Positions 6,059 to 12,569 of a stretch of DNA of 13,167 bases are shown one piece after another. The DNA comes from Alphaproteobacteria bacterium (GTDB lineage Bacteria; Pseudomonadota; Alphaproteobacteria; UBA2136; JALTLI01), in NCBI GenBank assembly GCA_027005635.1, contig JALTLI010000140.1:1-13167 (forward strand), read 5' to 3'. Every line of letters begins with the position of its first letter. Within the stretch, counting starts at the first letter, position 1. A model generated the notes under the pieces. That model saw only the letters and a program-made list of their open reading frames with translations, searched no databases and was not told the DNA's origin. The translations under genes and the position numbers were made by a program.

Positions 6059-6724
6059 ATGGGACAAAAAGTAAACCCGATAGGTTTTCGTTTAGGTATT
6101 AATCGTACTTGGAGTAGTTGCTGGTATGCTGAAGGCACTAATTACGCAGAGCTTTTAAAAGAAGATAGAGATATTCGTGATTTCTTGAAAAAGCGTTTAA
6201 AAAATGCAGGTGTTTCTAAAGTAGTTATTGAACGCCCTTCAAGTAAGTGTCGTGTGTTTATTCACACTGCTCGCCCTGGTGTGATTATTGGTAAAAAAGG
6301 TGCAGATATTGAATTTCTTCGCAAAGAAATTCAAAAAATTAGTTCATCAGAAGTTCACCTTAATATCATTGAAATTCGTAAGCCAGATATTGATGCTCAA
6401 TTAGTGGCAGAAAACTGTGCTTCACAAATTGAACGTCGTATTGCATCTAGAAGAGCAATGAAGCGTGCTGTTTCTAATGCTATGATGAATGGTGCTAAAG
6501 GTATTCGTATTGCCTGTGCAGGTCGTTTAGCTGGTGCAGAAATTGCCCGTGAAGAATGGTACCTAGAAGGCGCTGTTCCTTTACACACATTACGTGCAGA
6601 TATTGATTACGGATTTGCAGAAGCCTTAACAACTTATGGAATAATAGGTGTTAAAGTTTGGATTAACCATGGTGAAAAATATGGTTTTGAAACAGAAACA
6701 AAAGTAGAAAATAAAGTTTCTTAA
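6059..6724 (+). CDS. rpsC: 30S ribosomal protein S3
   Basis: S3 forms part of the mRNA entry tunnel in the 30S head and contributes to mRNA helicase activity with S4 and S5. I chose ATG 6059, which gives the family start MGQKVNPIGFRLGINRTW and has AAGGAG at 9-nt spacing. The frame is open upstream to 6017 but that part overlaps rplV. The 221-residue product has a type II KH domain with the GKKG loop at residues 78-81 (ARPGVIIGKKGADIE) and the C-terminal domain GIRIACAGRLAGAEIAREEW, ending LTTYGIIGVKVWINHGE. rplP follows after 32 nt, the longest spacing inside the block. Confidence 0.97.
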   Translation: MGQKVNPIGFRLGINRTWSSCWYAEGTNYAELLKEDRDIRDFLKKRLKNAGVSKVVIERPSSKCRVFIHTARPGVIIGKKGADIEFLRKEIQKISSSEVHLNIIEIRKPDIDAQLVAENCASQIERRIASRRAMKRAVSNAMMNGAKGIRIACAGRLAGAEIAREEWYLEGAVPLHTLRADIDYGFAEALTTYGIIGVKVWINHGEKYGFETETKVENKVS

Positions 6725-6756
6725 CTTTAGTACTTGAAATTTGAGGAATAGTAATT

Positions 6757-7170
6757 ATGTTACAACCAAAGAAAACAAAATTCAGGAAGGCTCATAAAGG
6801 GCGTATCCATGGATTAGCTAAAGGTGGCACCGATGTTAATTTCGGTGAATATGGCTTGAAAGCACTTGAACCTGGTAGAGTTACATCTCGCCAAATAGAG
6901 GCAGCTCGTCGTGCGATGACTCGTTATGTGTCTCGTGGTGGACGTATTTGGATACGTATTTTTCCAGATGTACCTGTATCTAAAAAGCCTGCTGAAGTTC
7001 GTATGGGTAAAGGTAAAGGTTCACCAGAATTTTGGGTGGCACGTATCAAACCAGGTCGTGTTATGTATGAAATTGCTGGTATACCAGAAGATAGAGCAAG
7101 AGAGGCAATGAGACTTGCAGCTATGAAATTACCAGTTAAAACAAGCGTAGTAACGCGTCACGCAAGGTAG
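6757..7170 (+). CDS. rplP: 50S ribosomal protein L16
   Basis: L16 helps position A-site tRNA in the large subunit and is a late assembly protein. The 137-residue product has the diagnostic start MLQPKKTKFRKAHKGRIHG, RQIEAARRAMTRYVSRGGRIWIRIFP, and VRMGKGKGSPEFWVARIKPG. Arg82 in the last motif corresponds to E. coli Arg81, which is hydroxylated there by YcfD; whether that happens here is unknown. GAGGA (6743-6747) serves the ATG. The AAGGT at its 3' end is the likely ribosome site for rpmC, 6 nt downstream of the stop. Confidence 0.98.
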   Translation: MLQPKKTKFRKAHKGRIHGLAKGGTDVNFGEYGLKALEPGRVTSRQIEAARRAMTRYVSRGGRIWIRIFPDVPVSKKPAEVRMGKGKGSPEFWVARIKPGRVMYEIAGIPEDRAREAMRLAAMKLPVKTSVVTRHAR

Positions 7171-7176
7171 TAAAAA

Positions 7177-7380
7177 ATGAAATATACAGAAGTTAAAAAA
7201 TTAAGTGATGATAATCTAGAAAAAAATATTCTAGATGCTCGTAAAGAACAAATGAACCTACGCTTTCAAAAAGCAGCAGGTACACTTGAAAACCCAAACC
7301 GTTCACGTGAATTACGTAAAGATGTAGCTCGTATGAAAACGGAACAAACAGCTCGTGCAACAGCACAAGCTAAAAATTAA
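7177..7380 (+). CDS. rpmC: 50S ribosomal protein L29
   Basis: L29 is a small two-helix protein beside L23 near the tunnel exit. The 67-residue product shows MKYTEVKKLSDDNLEKNILDARKEQMNLRFQKA followed by the typical second helix LENPNRSRELRKDVARMKT. Length is normal for the family. A short polar tail rich in Ala, Thr and Gln ends the protein. It lies between rplP and rpsQ, as in other S10 clusters, with 6 and 11 nt of spacing. Confidence 0.95.
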   Translation: MKYTEVKKLSDDNLEKNILDARKEQMNLRFQKAAGTLENPNRSRELRKDVARMKTEQTARATAQAKN

Positions 7381-7391
7381 GGAATAGTAAA

Positions 7392-7634
7392 ATGCCGAAA
7401 CGTGTATTAAGAGGAACTGTTGTTAGTGATAAAACTGATAAAACAGTTGTTGTACGTGTGGATCGTGCTTTTAAACATAGCCTTTACTCTAAGACTATCC
7501 GTAAAAGCAAAAAGTACCACGCCCACGATGAAACTAACTCATTTAAGGAAGGGGATACGGTTAAAATTCAAGAATGTATGCCTATTTCTAAAATGAAACG
7601 TTGGGAAGTTATAACTTCTACGGAGGGAAAATAA
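7392..7634 (+). CDS. rpsQ: 30S ribosomal protein S17
   Basis: S17 is an OB-fold primary binder of the 16S rRNA 5' domain. The 80-residue product reads MPKRVLRGTVVSDKTDKTVVV, then HSLYSKTIRKSKKYHAHDE, and KEGDTVKIQECMPISKMKRWEV, matching the family end to end. AAGGA overlaps the rpmC stop ahead of it. The TAA stop abuts the rplN ATG with no spacer, and GGAGGG (7622-7627) inside rpsQ is the rplN ribosome site, so the pair is probably coupled. Confidence 0.97.
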   Translation: MPKRVLRGTVVSDKTDKTVVVRVDRAFKHSLYSKTIRKSKKYHAHDETNSFKEGDTVKIQECMPISKMKRWEVITSTEGK

Positions 7635-8003
7635 ATGATTCAGGTAGAAAGTAAACTTGAAGTTGCTGATAACTCTGGTGCTCGTAAAGTCCAGTGTATT
7701 AAAGTGCTAGGTGGTTCAAAACGCCGTTACGCACGTATTGGTGATATTATCGTGGTTAGTATCAAAGATGCTATTCCTCGCGGTAAAGTGAAAAAAGGTG
7801 AAGTAGCGAAAGCTGTTGTTGTACGTACATCTAAGGAAACTATCCGTAAAGATGGTACAGTAATTCGCTTTGATAAAAACGCTGCTGTTATTATTGATAA
7901 CAAAAATGAGCCTATAGGTACTCGTATTTTCGGACCTGTTGCTCGTGAATTACGTGCTAAAAACTTTATGAAAATTGTTTCTCTAGCACCGGAGGTATTA
8001 TAA
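7635..8003 (+). CDS. rplN: 50S ribosomal protein L14
   Basis: L14 sits at the subunit interface, makes intersubunit bridges and is the docking point of the silencing factor RsfS. The 122-residue product begins MIQVESKLEVADNSGARKVQCIKVLGGSKRRYA and contains IPRGKVKKGEVAKAVVVRT and FDKNAAVIIDNKNEPIGTRIFGPVARELR, all canonical. Length matches the family exactly. GGAGGT near its 3' end (7991-7996) serves rplX, which starts one base after the stop. Confidence 0.98.
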   Translation: MIQVESKLEVADNSGARKVQCIKVLGGSKRRYARIGDIIVVSIKDAIPRGKVKKGEVAKAVVVRTSKETIRKDGTVIRFDKNAAVIIDNKNEPIGTRIFGPVARELRAKNFMKIVSLAPEVL

Positions 8004-8004
8004 A

Positions 8005-8331
8005 ATGGCTACATTAAATAGTCCACTAAAAAAAGGTGATGAAGTTGTTGTTATTGCTGGTAAAGATAAAGGCAAAACAGGTAAAATTACTAAAGTAATT
8101 ACAGCTAAAGATAGGGTAATAGTTGATGGTATCAATATTGCTAAGCGCCACATGAAAGCATCAATGACACAAGAACCTGGTATCATTATGAAACCAATGT
8201 CATTACATGTTTCTAATGTTATGATGGCTGATCCTAAAGACGGTAAGCCAACTAGAGTTGGTTACAAAACTGTTGATGGTAACAAAGTACGCTTTGCTAA
8301 AAAAAGCGGCGAAGTGATTGAGGGTAAATAA
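8005..8331 (+). CDS. rplX: 50S ribosomal protein L24
   Basis: L24 is one of the two assembly-initiating proteins of the 50S subunit and lies near the tunnel exit. The 108-residue product has a KOW motif at the start (LKKGDEVVVIAGKDKGKTGKI) and the central INIAKRHMKASMTQEPGII, then SNVMMADPKDGKPTRVGYK. GAGGG near its end (8320-8324) is the ribosome site for rplE, which begins after a single base. Confidence 0.97.
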   Translation: MATLNSPLKKGDEVVVIAGKDKGKTGKITKVITAKDRVIVDGINIAKRHMKASMTQEPGIIMKPMSLHVSNVMMADPKDGKPTRVGYKTVDGNKVRFAKKSGEVIEGK

Positions 8332-8332
8332 T

Positions 8333-8893
8333 ATGCAAACAAGATTTCAAGAATTGTATAATAGCTCTATCAAAGCATCTTTGATGAAAGAGTTTTCATA
8401 CAAAAATATAATGCAAGCACCAAAGTTAACTAAAATTGTGTTAAACATGGGTGTAAGTGAAGCAGTTACTGATAAAAAAGCATTAAATGGTGCTTTGGAA
8501 GATCTTACTCTTATTAGTGGTCAGAAACCTACTATCAATAAAGCAAAAAAATCTATTGCGGCTTTTAAAGTTCGTGAAGGTATGCCGATTGGTTGTTCTG
8601 TTACTTTGCGTGGTGATAATATGTATGAATTTTTAGACAGATTTATTACAATTGCTCTTCCTCGTGTACGTGATTTTGAAGGTGTTTCACCTAAATCTTT
8701 TGATAGATTTGGTAACTATAATATGGGTCTTACAGAACAAATCATTTTCCAAGAAATTGATTTTGATAAAATTGATAAAATTCGTGGGATGAATATTACT
8801 ATTTGTACAACTGCTAAAACACCAGCTGAAGGTAGAGCTTTACTTGCTGGTTTTGGTATGCCGTTTAAAGGTCAACATAAGGAGAATGCATAA
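8333..8893 (+). CDS. rplE: 50S ribosomal protein L5
   Basis: L5 binds 5S rRNA with L18 and L25 in the central protuberance and contacts the P-site tRNA. I chose ATG 8333, which gives MQTRFQELYNSSIKASLMKEF; an upstream in-frame TTG at 8318 lies inside rplX and has no support. The 186-residue product shows PKLTKIVLNMGVSEAV, SGQKPTINKAKKSIAAFKVREGMPIG, RVRDFEGVSPKSFDRFGNYN and ITICTTAKTPAEGRALLAGFGMPFK. Its stop overlaps the rpsN start by one base (TAATG). Confidence 0.97.
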   Translation: MQTRFQELYNSSIKASLMKEFSYKNIMQAPKLTKIVLNMGVSEAVTDKKALNGALEDLTLISGQKPTINKAKKSIAAFKVREGMPIGCSVTLRGDNMYEFLDRFITIALPRVRDFEGVSPKSFDRFGNYNMGLTEQIIFQEIDFDKIDKIRGMNITICTTAKTPAEGRALLAGFGMPFKGQHKENA

Positions 8894-9198
8894 TGGCTAG
8901 AAAAAGTGTAATTTATCGTAACATTAAGCGTGAAGCTGTTGTTGCAAGAGACCATGATAAACGTCAGGCATTGAAAAAAATTATATCTGCTGAAAGTTCA
9001 TCTTTTGCAGAAAAAATGGAAGCCCGCGATACATTAAACAAAATGAATCGTAATGGTGGAAAAACACGTTTGGTAAACCGTTGTGAAATCACTGGTCGCC
9101 CAAAAGGTGTATATCGTAAATTTAAAATGTGTCGTATTAAATTCAGGGAACTTGCCTCAAGTGGTGATCTTCCTGGTGTGACAAAATCAAGCTGGTAA
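8893..9198 (+). CDS. rpsN: 30S ribosomal protein S14, zinc-free type
   Basis: S14 joins S3 and S10 in the 30S head late in assembly. The 101-residue product has the long form of the protein and lacks the two CxxC pairs of the zinc-binding short form, so it is the zinc-independent type usual in Proteobacteria. Motifs are MARKSVIYRNIKREAVVARD and NRCEITGRPKGVYRKFKMCRIKFRELASSGDLPG, ending VTKSSW. AAGGAG (8879-8884) lies inside rplE at 8-nt spacing, and the start shares its A with the rplE stop. Confidence 0.97.
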   Translation: MARKSVIYRNIKREAVVARDHDKRQALKKIISAESSSFAEKMEARDTLNKMNRNGGKTRLVNRCEITGRPKGVYRKFKMCRIKFRELASSGDLPGVTKSSW

Positions 9199-9210
9199 GG
9201 AGCATATATT

Positions 9211-9606
9211 ATGACTATGACAGATCCAATTTCAGATATGCTAACACGTATCCGTAACGGCCAAAGAGTTATTAAAACTTCCGTTATGGTACCAGCATCT
9301 GGTATTAAAAAAGCAATCCTAGACGTGCTAACCGCAGAAGGTTACATTGCTGGGTACACAGAAACAACAGATGGTAAACATCCTGCATTTGATGTAGAGC
9401 TAAAATATAATGATAACAAACCTGTTATTAGTGAAATTAGCCGTTTATCTCGTCCAGGACTGCGTGAATATGTATCTTGTAAAGATATTCCAATGATTCA
9501 TTCTGGTTTGGGTATTGCAATCGTTTCAACATCAAAAGGAGTGCTATCTGATGCGGAAGCTCGTAAGCAAAACCTTGGTGGTGAACTGCTTTGCAAAGTA
9601 TTTTAG
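9211..9606 (+). CDS. rpsH: 30S ribosomal protein S8
   Basis: S8 binds helix 21 of 16S rRNA and in E. coli represses spc-operon translation at the rplE start. The 131-residue product begins MTMTDPISDMLTRIRNGQR and ends with the conserved ISRLSRPGLREYVSCKDIP and SGLGIAIVSTSKGVLSDAEAR, then GGELLCKVF. AAGGAG (9197-9202) fits ATG 9211; a second ATG two codons later is an alternative. I saw no obvious copy of the helix 21 mimic near rplE, but this would need folding to judge. Confidence 0.97.
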   Translation: MTMTDPISDMLTRIRNGQRVIKTSVMVPASGIKKAILDVLTAEGYIAGYTETTDGKHPAFDVELKYNDNKPVISEISRLSRPGLREYVSCKDIPMIHSGLGIAIVSTSKGVLSDAEARKQNLGGELLCKVF

Positions 9607-9627
9607 AGTTAGGAAGGGCTATATAAA

Positions 9628-10161
9628 ATGTCAAGAATAGGAAAAAATCCAGTAACAATTCCAGAAGGAGTTACGGTTACTATGGCTGGTCGTGCTATGT
9701 CTGTTAAGGGCAAGCTTGGTGAATTAAATTGGGATATCCCACACGATATTAAAGCAACAGTAAATGATAATCTTGTTTCTTTTGAAATGATTCGTGAAAA
9801 TAAAGAAGCGCAAGCTTTATGGGGCTTAAGCCGTGCATTAACAGCCAATATGGTTGAAGGTGTAAGCAAAGGTTTTGAGAAAAAGCTAAAAATGATTGGT
9901 GTTGGTTATCGTGCTAAAATGGAAGGTAACAAACTAGATATCCAAGCTGGTTTTAGCCACCCTGTTAAACTGGAAGTTCCTGCAAATTTAAAAGTTGCAG
10001 TAAATGATAACACTGAAATTGTTATTACAGGTTACGATAAACAGCTTGTAGGTCAATTTGCAGCAAATGTACGTAAAGTACGTCCTCCTGAGCCTTACAA
10101 AGGTAAAGGTATTCGTTACGCAGACGAACATGTTGTTATGAAGGAAGGTAAGAAAAAATAA
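9628..10161 (+). CDS. rplF: 50S ribosomal protein L6
   Basis: L6 binds near the sarcin-ricin loop and the factor-binding site of the large subunit. The 177-residue product is of normal length and has two repeated domains. It opens MSRIGKNPVTIPEGVTVTM, with ALWGLSRALTANMVEGVSKGFEKKLKMIGVGYRA in the middle and the signature RPPEPYKGKGIRYADE near the end. AGGAAGGG (9611-9618) serves the ATG. rplR starts 2 nt after the stop. Confidence 0.97.
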   Translation: MSRIGKNPVTIPEGVTVTMAGRAMSVKGKLGELNWDIPHDIKATVNDNLVSFEMIRENKEAQALWGLSRALTANMVEGVSKGFEKKLKMIGVGYRAKMEGNKLDIQAGFSHPVKLEVPANLKVAVNDNTEIVITGYDKQLVGQFAANVRKVRPPEPYKGKGIRYADEHVVMKEGKKK

Positions 10162-10163
10162 TC

Positions 10164-10529
10164 ATGAAAACTAGACAAGATAGATTAAAAAAACGTGCAA
10201 GTCGTACTCGTCATAAGCTACGCACTGTGGCTGAAACAGGTACTCTTCGTTTAAGTGTATTTAGAAGTAACACAGAAATTTACGCTCAAATTATTGATGA
10301 TGTAAAGGGTGAAACTCTAGTGGCCTCTTCTACAAAAGATAAAACTGTAGCAAAAGGCTTAAAAACAGGTTCTAACATAGAAGCTGCAAAAAAAGTTGGT
10401 GATGATCTTGCTAAAAAAGCAAAATCTGCTGGTATTAAAAAAGTAATGTTTGATCGTGGTGGCTTCCCTTACCAAGGTAGAGTGAAAGCCCTAGGCGATG
10501 CAGCACGTAATAGTGGATTGGAGTTTTAA
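10164..10529 (+). CDS. rplR: 50S ribosomal protein L18
   Basis: L18 binds 5S rRNA and helps fix it in the central protuberance with L5. The 121-residue product has the basic start MKTRQDRLKKRASRTRHKLR, LRLSVFRSNTEIYAQIIDD, and the C-terminal KVMFDRGGFPYQGRVKALGDAARNSGLEF, the family hallmark. Its closest Shine-Dalgarno (GGAAGG in the end of rplF) is rather far from the ATG, so translational coupling to rplF is likely. GGAG near its own end serves rpsE, 3 nt on. Confidence 0.97.
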   Translation: MKTRQDRLKKRASRTRHKLRTVAETGTLRLSVFRSNTEIYAQIIDDVKGETLVASSTKDKTVAKGLKTGSNIEAAKKVGDDLAKKAKSAGIKKVMFDRGGFPYQGRVKALGDAARNSGLEF

Positions 10530-10532
10530 AAA

Positions 10533-11279
10533 ATGGCATTTGGACAACAAGATAGAAATTCTGAATTTGTTGATAAATTAGTTCAGGTAAACCGTGTATC
10601 AAAAGTTGTAAAAGGTGGACGTCGTTTCTCTTTCTCAGCTATTGTAGTTGTTGGTGATGAAGGTGGTCGTGTTGGCTGGGGAAGTGGTAAAGCACAAGAA
10701 GTTCCTGAAGCAGTGCGTAAAGCAACAGACGAAGCAAAAAGAACAATGATGCGTGTACCAATGCGTGAAGGCAGAACTGTTCACCACGATATTAAAGGTC
10801 ACTTTGGTGCATCTCGTGTGGTACTTCGTCCTGCTCAACCTGGTACTGGTATTATTGCTGGTGGACCAATGAGGGCGGTATTTGAAGCTATGGGTATTCA
10901 TGATGTGGTTGCAAAATCACTGGGATCCCGTAACCCATATAACATGATTCGTGCTACATTTGATGCGTTCCAAAAACTTGAAACACCTCGTGCTGTTGCA
11001 GCAAAACGTGGTTTAAAAGTTGCTGAAATGCGTGAAAATAGAATGACTCCTGATTTAATGGCACCTGCTACTCCGGTTGAACCTAAGAAAACAGCGAAAC
11101 CTGCTCCTAAAAAAGCAGCTCCTAAGAAAAAAGCAGCTCCTAAAAAAGATGCTAAGAAAGTAGAAGCTAAAAAAGAAGCAAAGCCAGCTATTAAAGTTGA
11201 AAGCAAAAAAGAAGCTATTAAAGATGAAGCTAAAGTAGCTACTAAAGCTGAAACTAAAACTACTAAAAAAGAGGATTAG
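10533..11279 (+). CDS. rpsE: 30S ribosomal protein S5 with long Lys/Ala tail
   Basis: S5 shapes the mRNA entry site and decoding fidelity together with S4 and S3. Residues 1 to about 175 are normal: the dsRBD-like N-terminal part (FVDKLVQVNRVSKVVKGGRRFSFSA), VGWGSGKAQEVPEAVRKA, RPAQPGTGIIAGGPMRAVFEAMG and NPYNMIRATFDAFQKL. E. coli S5 has 167 residues; this protein has 248. Residues 178-248 (11064-11276) form a tail made almost only of Lys, Ala, Pro, Glu and Thr, with AAPKK-type repeats at first and an acidic-basic mix later. It is predicted to be disordered, and its role is unknown. The frame is intact and rpmD follows after 3 nt. Confidence 0.96.
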   Translation: MAFGQQDRNSEFVDKLVQVNRVSKVVKGGRRFSFSAIVVVGDEGGRVGWGSGKAQEVPEAVRKATDEAKRTMMRVPMREGRTVHHDIKGHFGASRVVLRPAQPGTGIIAGGPMRAVFEAMGIHDVVAKSLGSRNPYNMIRATFDAFQKLETPRAVAAKRGLKVAEMRENRMTPDLMAPATPVEPKKTAKPAPKKAAPKKKAAPKKDAKKVEAKKEAKPAIKVESKKEAIKDEAKVATKAETKTTKKED

Positions 11280-11282
11280 ATA

Positions 11283-11483
11283 ATGGCTAAAAAGAAAACT
11301 GGGGCAACTGTTACAGTTAAGCAAACTGGTAGTGCAATTGGTCGTAAAAAGGATCAACTAGCAACGCTTAAAGGCTTAGGCTTAAATAAAATTGGCAGAG
11401 TACGTGAACTTGAGGATACTCCTTGTGTTCGTGGTATGATTGCTAAAATTAGTCACTTAGTAGAGGTTGTTGACGCTAAGTAA
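11283..11483 (+). CDS. rpmD: 50S ribosomal protein L30
   Basis: L30 is a small protein of the large subunit, optional across bacteria and lost in several reduced genomes. The 66-residue product shows VTVKQTGSAIGRKKDQLATLKGLGLNKIGRVRELEDTPCVRGMIAKISHLVEVV, which is the full family pattern, after a short basic start. It is the last gene of the first transcription unit: a strong intrinsic terminator begins 19 nt after its stop, which is unusual because rplO normally follows directly. Confidence 0.96.
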   Translation: MAKKKTGATVTVKQTGSAIGRKKDQLATLKGLGLNKIGRVRELEDTPCVRGMIAKISHLVEVVDAK

Positions 11484-11502
11484 GTAATTTTGTTTACTGC
11501 AT

Positions 11503-11534
11503 AAAAAATCTCGATTTAGGTCGGGATTTTTTTT
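11503..11534 (+). terminator. Intrinsic terminator between rpmD and rplO
   Basis: AAAAAATCTCGA (11503-11514) pairs with TCGGGATTTTTT (11521-11532): 12 bp with one G-U pair, a TTTAGG loop and an eight-T run (11527-11534). It lies between two genes of the usual spc operon and would end the S10-spc transcript after rpmD. Confidence 0.88.
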
Positions 11535-11542
11535 GGCTAAAT

Positions 11543-11620
11543 TGTCATCTCGGAAGCAATCTTTCTCAAATTTGCCACTTGTGGCATTAATTTGCTAGAA
11601 AAGTTAGCTATTCGTGATCT
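11543..11620. repeat. Dispersed repeat A, copy 2
   Basis: This is the partner of 1651-1715. TGTCATCTCGG starts it 8 nt after the terminator, and TGATCT ends it. The central hairpin here is CAAATT (11567-11572) with AATTTG (11589-11594), extended by TGCCAC/GTGGCA (11573-11578 with 11581-11586). In copy 1 the corresponding outer stem reads CCAATT/AATTGG. One pair has therefore changed on both sides, from C-G to A-T. Confidence 0.6.
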
Positions 11621-11665
11621 CTAGTAGCTAAAATAAATAATATCCAGCAGTAATACGGAATATAT

Positions 11666-11738
11666 CGCGGAGCGTGGGGATATTGGCCGGAGGCCAACTG
11701 GGGTACAGGGCCCCCCGTTGGATTTCCCACGCTCCGCG
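11666..11738. repeat. GC-rich cruciform with 13-bp inverted arms
   Basis: CGCGGAGCGTGGG (11666-11678) and CCCACGCTCCGCG (11726-11738) are perfect inverted repeats. Between them lie TTGGCC-GGA-GGCCAA (11683-11697) and a competing pair CCAAC/GTTGG (11694-11698 with 11717-11721) around G- and C-runs. GC content is far above that of the flanking DNA. No coding capacity is evident. The right half overlaps repeat B, copy 2. Confidence 0.75.
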
Positions 11739-11760
11739 TAGCCTCTGGCGATTATTCCTT
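11693..11760. repeat. Dispersed repeat B, copy 2
   Basis: Blocks in order are GCCAAC, G/C-rich variable part, TTGGAT, CTCCGC, then TGGCG.TTATT.CTTA, matching 1991-2046. The variable part here is longer and contains GGGG and CCCCCC runs. The element ends about 28 bp upstream of the -35 of the rplO promoter. Confidence 0.55.
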
Positions 11761-11787
11761 AATTAACAGTTAAAATTACATAAACTA

Positions 11788-11816
11788 TTGTACATTTTTA
11801 TAAAATGTAGTATAAA
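11788..11816 (+). promoter_or_regulatory. Candidate promoter of rplO-secY with spacer dyad
   Basis: TTGTAC (11788-11793), a 17-nt spacer and TATAAA (11811-11816) form a sigma-70-like promoter with a near-consensus -10. The -35 shares only TTG with consensus. A perfect inverted repeat, TACATTTT-TAT-AAAATGTA (11791-11809), fills the spacer and could be an operator. The predicted start near 11823 gives a leader of about 225 nt before rplO. Confidence 0.55.
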
Positions 11817-11893
11817 GCCGATAAGTTCCGTGTTTTGCGGGTAAGTATTAATAAAAATTACGCCTTGGCAGTGTGATTTTGAATAATATTAAG

Positions 11894-12027
11894 ATTTGAG
11901 ATTACTTTGAGATGAGGTTTTACTTTTATTGAAATCGTGAAAGCGCAGTGTACACTAAGTACACGAGTACCGCGAAAGTTCAATTAAAGTAAAAGATCGC
12001 TCAAATAATACAAATATTAGTATTATT
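11894..12027 (+). promoter_or_regulatory. Structured leader of rplO
   Basis: TTTTACTTTTATTGAA (11918-11933) pairs with TTCAATTAAAGTAAAA (11979-11994) at 15 of 16 positions; GTGTAC-ACTAA-GTACAC (11948-11964) caps it. ATTTGAG (11894-11900) can pair with CTCAAAT (12000-12006), enclosing the whole. AATAATAC (12004-12011) pairs perfectly with GTATTATT (12020-12027) and competes with that outer helix. The Shine-Dalgarno GAAGGG (12031-12036) comes directly afterwards. Mutually exclusive helices beside a ribosome site suggest translational control, possibly by a ribosomal protein (inference). Confidence 0.5.
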
Positions 12028-12047
12028 AAAGAAGGGAAACCGAGTCT

Positions 12048-12569
12048 ATGAGACTAAATGAAATTCAAGATAATTCAGGTGCACGTAAAGAAAGAACTCG
12101 CGTTGGTCGCGGTATTGGTTCTGGACGTGGTAAAACATCAAGCCGTGGTCAAAAAGGTTTAGGGGCACGTTCTGGTGGTAAAGTAAAAATCGGTTTTGAA
12201 GGTGGTCAGTCTCCTTTATACCGCAGATTACCTATGCGTGGATTCAACAACAAAAACTTCACAACTAATTACACAATCATCAACGTTGGTGATTTACAGC
12301 GCTTAGTAGATACAAAACGCTTATCTGAAAAAGATACTGTTTCTATCGAAAAGCTACAAGAAATTGGTTACACTAAAAAAGCTCATGATGGCTTAAAAGT
12401 TTTAGGTAATGGTGAAATAACAGTTAAACTTACTATTGATGCAGCACATGCTTCAAAATCTGCCGTTGAAAAAGTGAAAAAAGCTGGTGGTAAATTAACT
12501 ATTCTAGATAATACACCTGCACCACTTAAAAATGCTTACAGAGACGCTTTAGCTAAAGAAGCTAAGTAG
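12048..12569 (+). CDS. rplO: 50S ribosomal protein L15
   Basis: L15 is a late-assembly 50S protein with a long basic N-terminal extension into rRNA. The 173-residue product starts MRLNEIQDNSGARKERTRVGRGIGSGRGKTSSRGQKG, then RSGGKVKIGFEGGQSPLYRRLPMRGF, and the C-terminal core KLTIDAAHASKSAVEKVKKAGG. It is about 30 residues longer than E. coli L15, partly through a C-terminal stretch, TPAPLKNAYRDALAKEAK. GAAGGG (12031-12036) lies 11 nt before ATG. It is separated from rpmD by 564 bp with a terminator and its own promoter, and no terminator parts it from secY. Confidence 0.96.
   Translation: MRLNEIQDNSGARKERTRVGRGIGSGRGKTSSRGQKGLGARSGGKVKIGFEGGQSPLYRRLPMRGFNNKNFTTNYTIINVGDLQRLVDTKRLSEKDTVSIEKLQEIGYTKKAHDGLKVLGNGEITVKLTIDAAHASKSAVEKVKKAGGKLTILDNTPAPLKNAYRDALAKEAK

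Noticed and set aside
11055..11357. 100-codon minus-strand frame antisense to the S5 tail
   Set aside because: Its Phe/Ser-rich sequence simply mirrors the Lys-rich tail of rpsE; no ribosome site or conserved motif.
11912..11932. Six-codon frame (MRFYFY) and a 16-codon GTG frame (11937) in the rplO leader
   Set aside because: Neither has a ribosome site; both lie inside the long inverted repeat, which explains their sequence.
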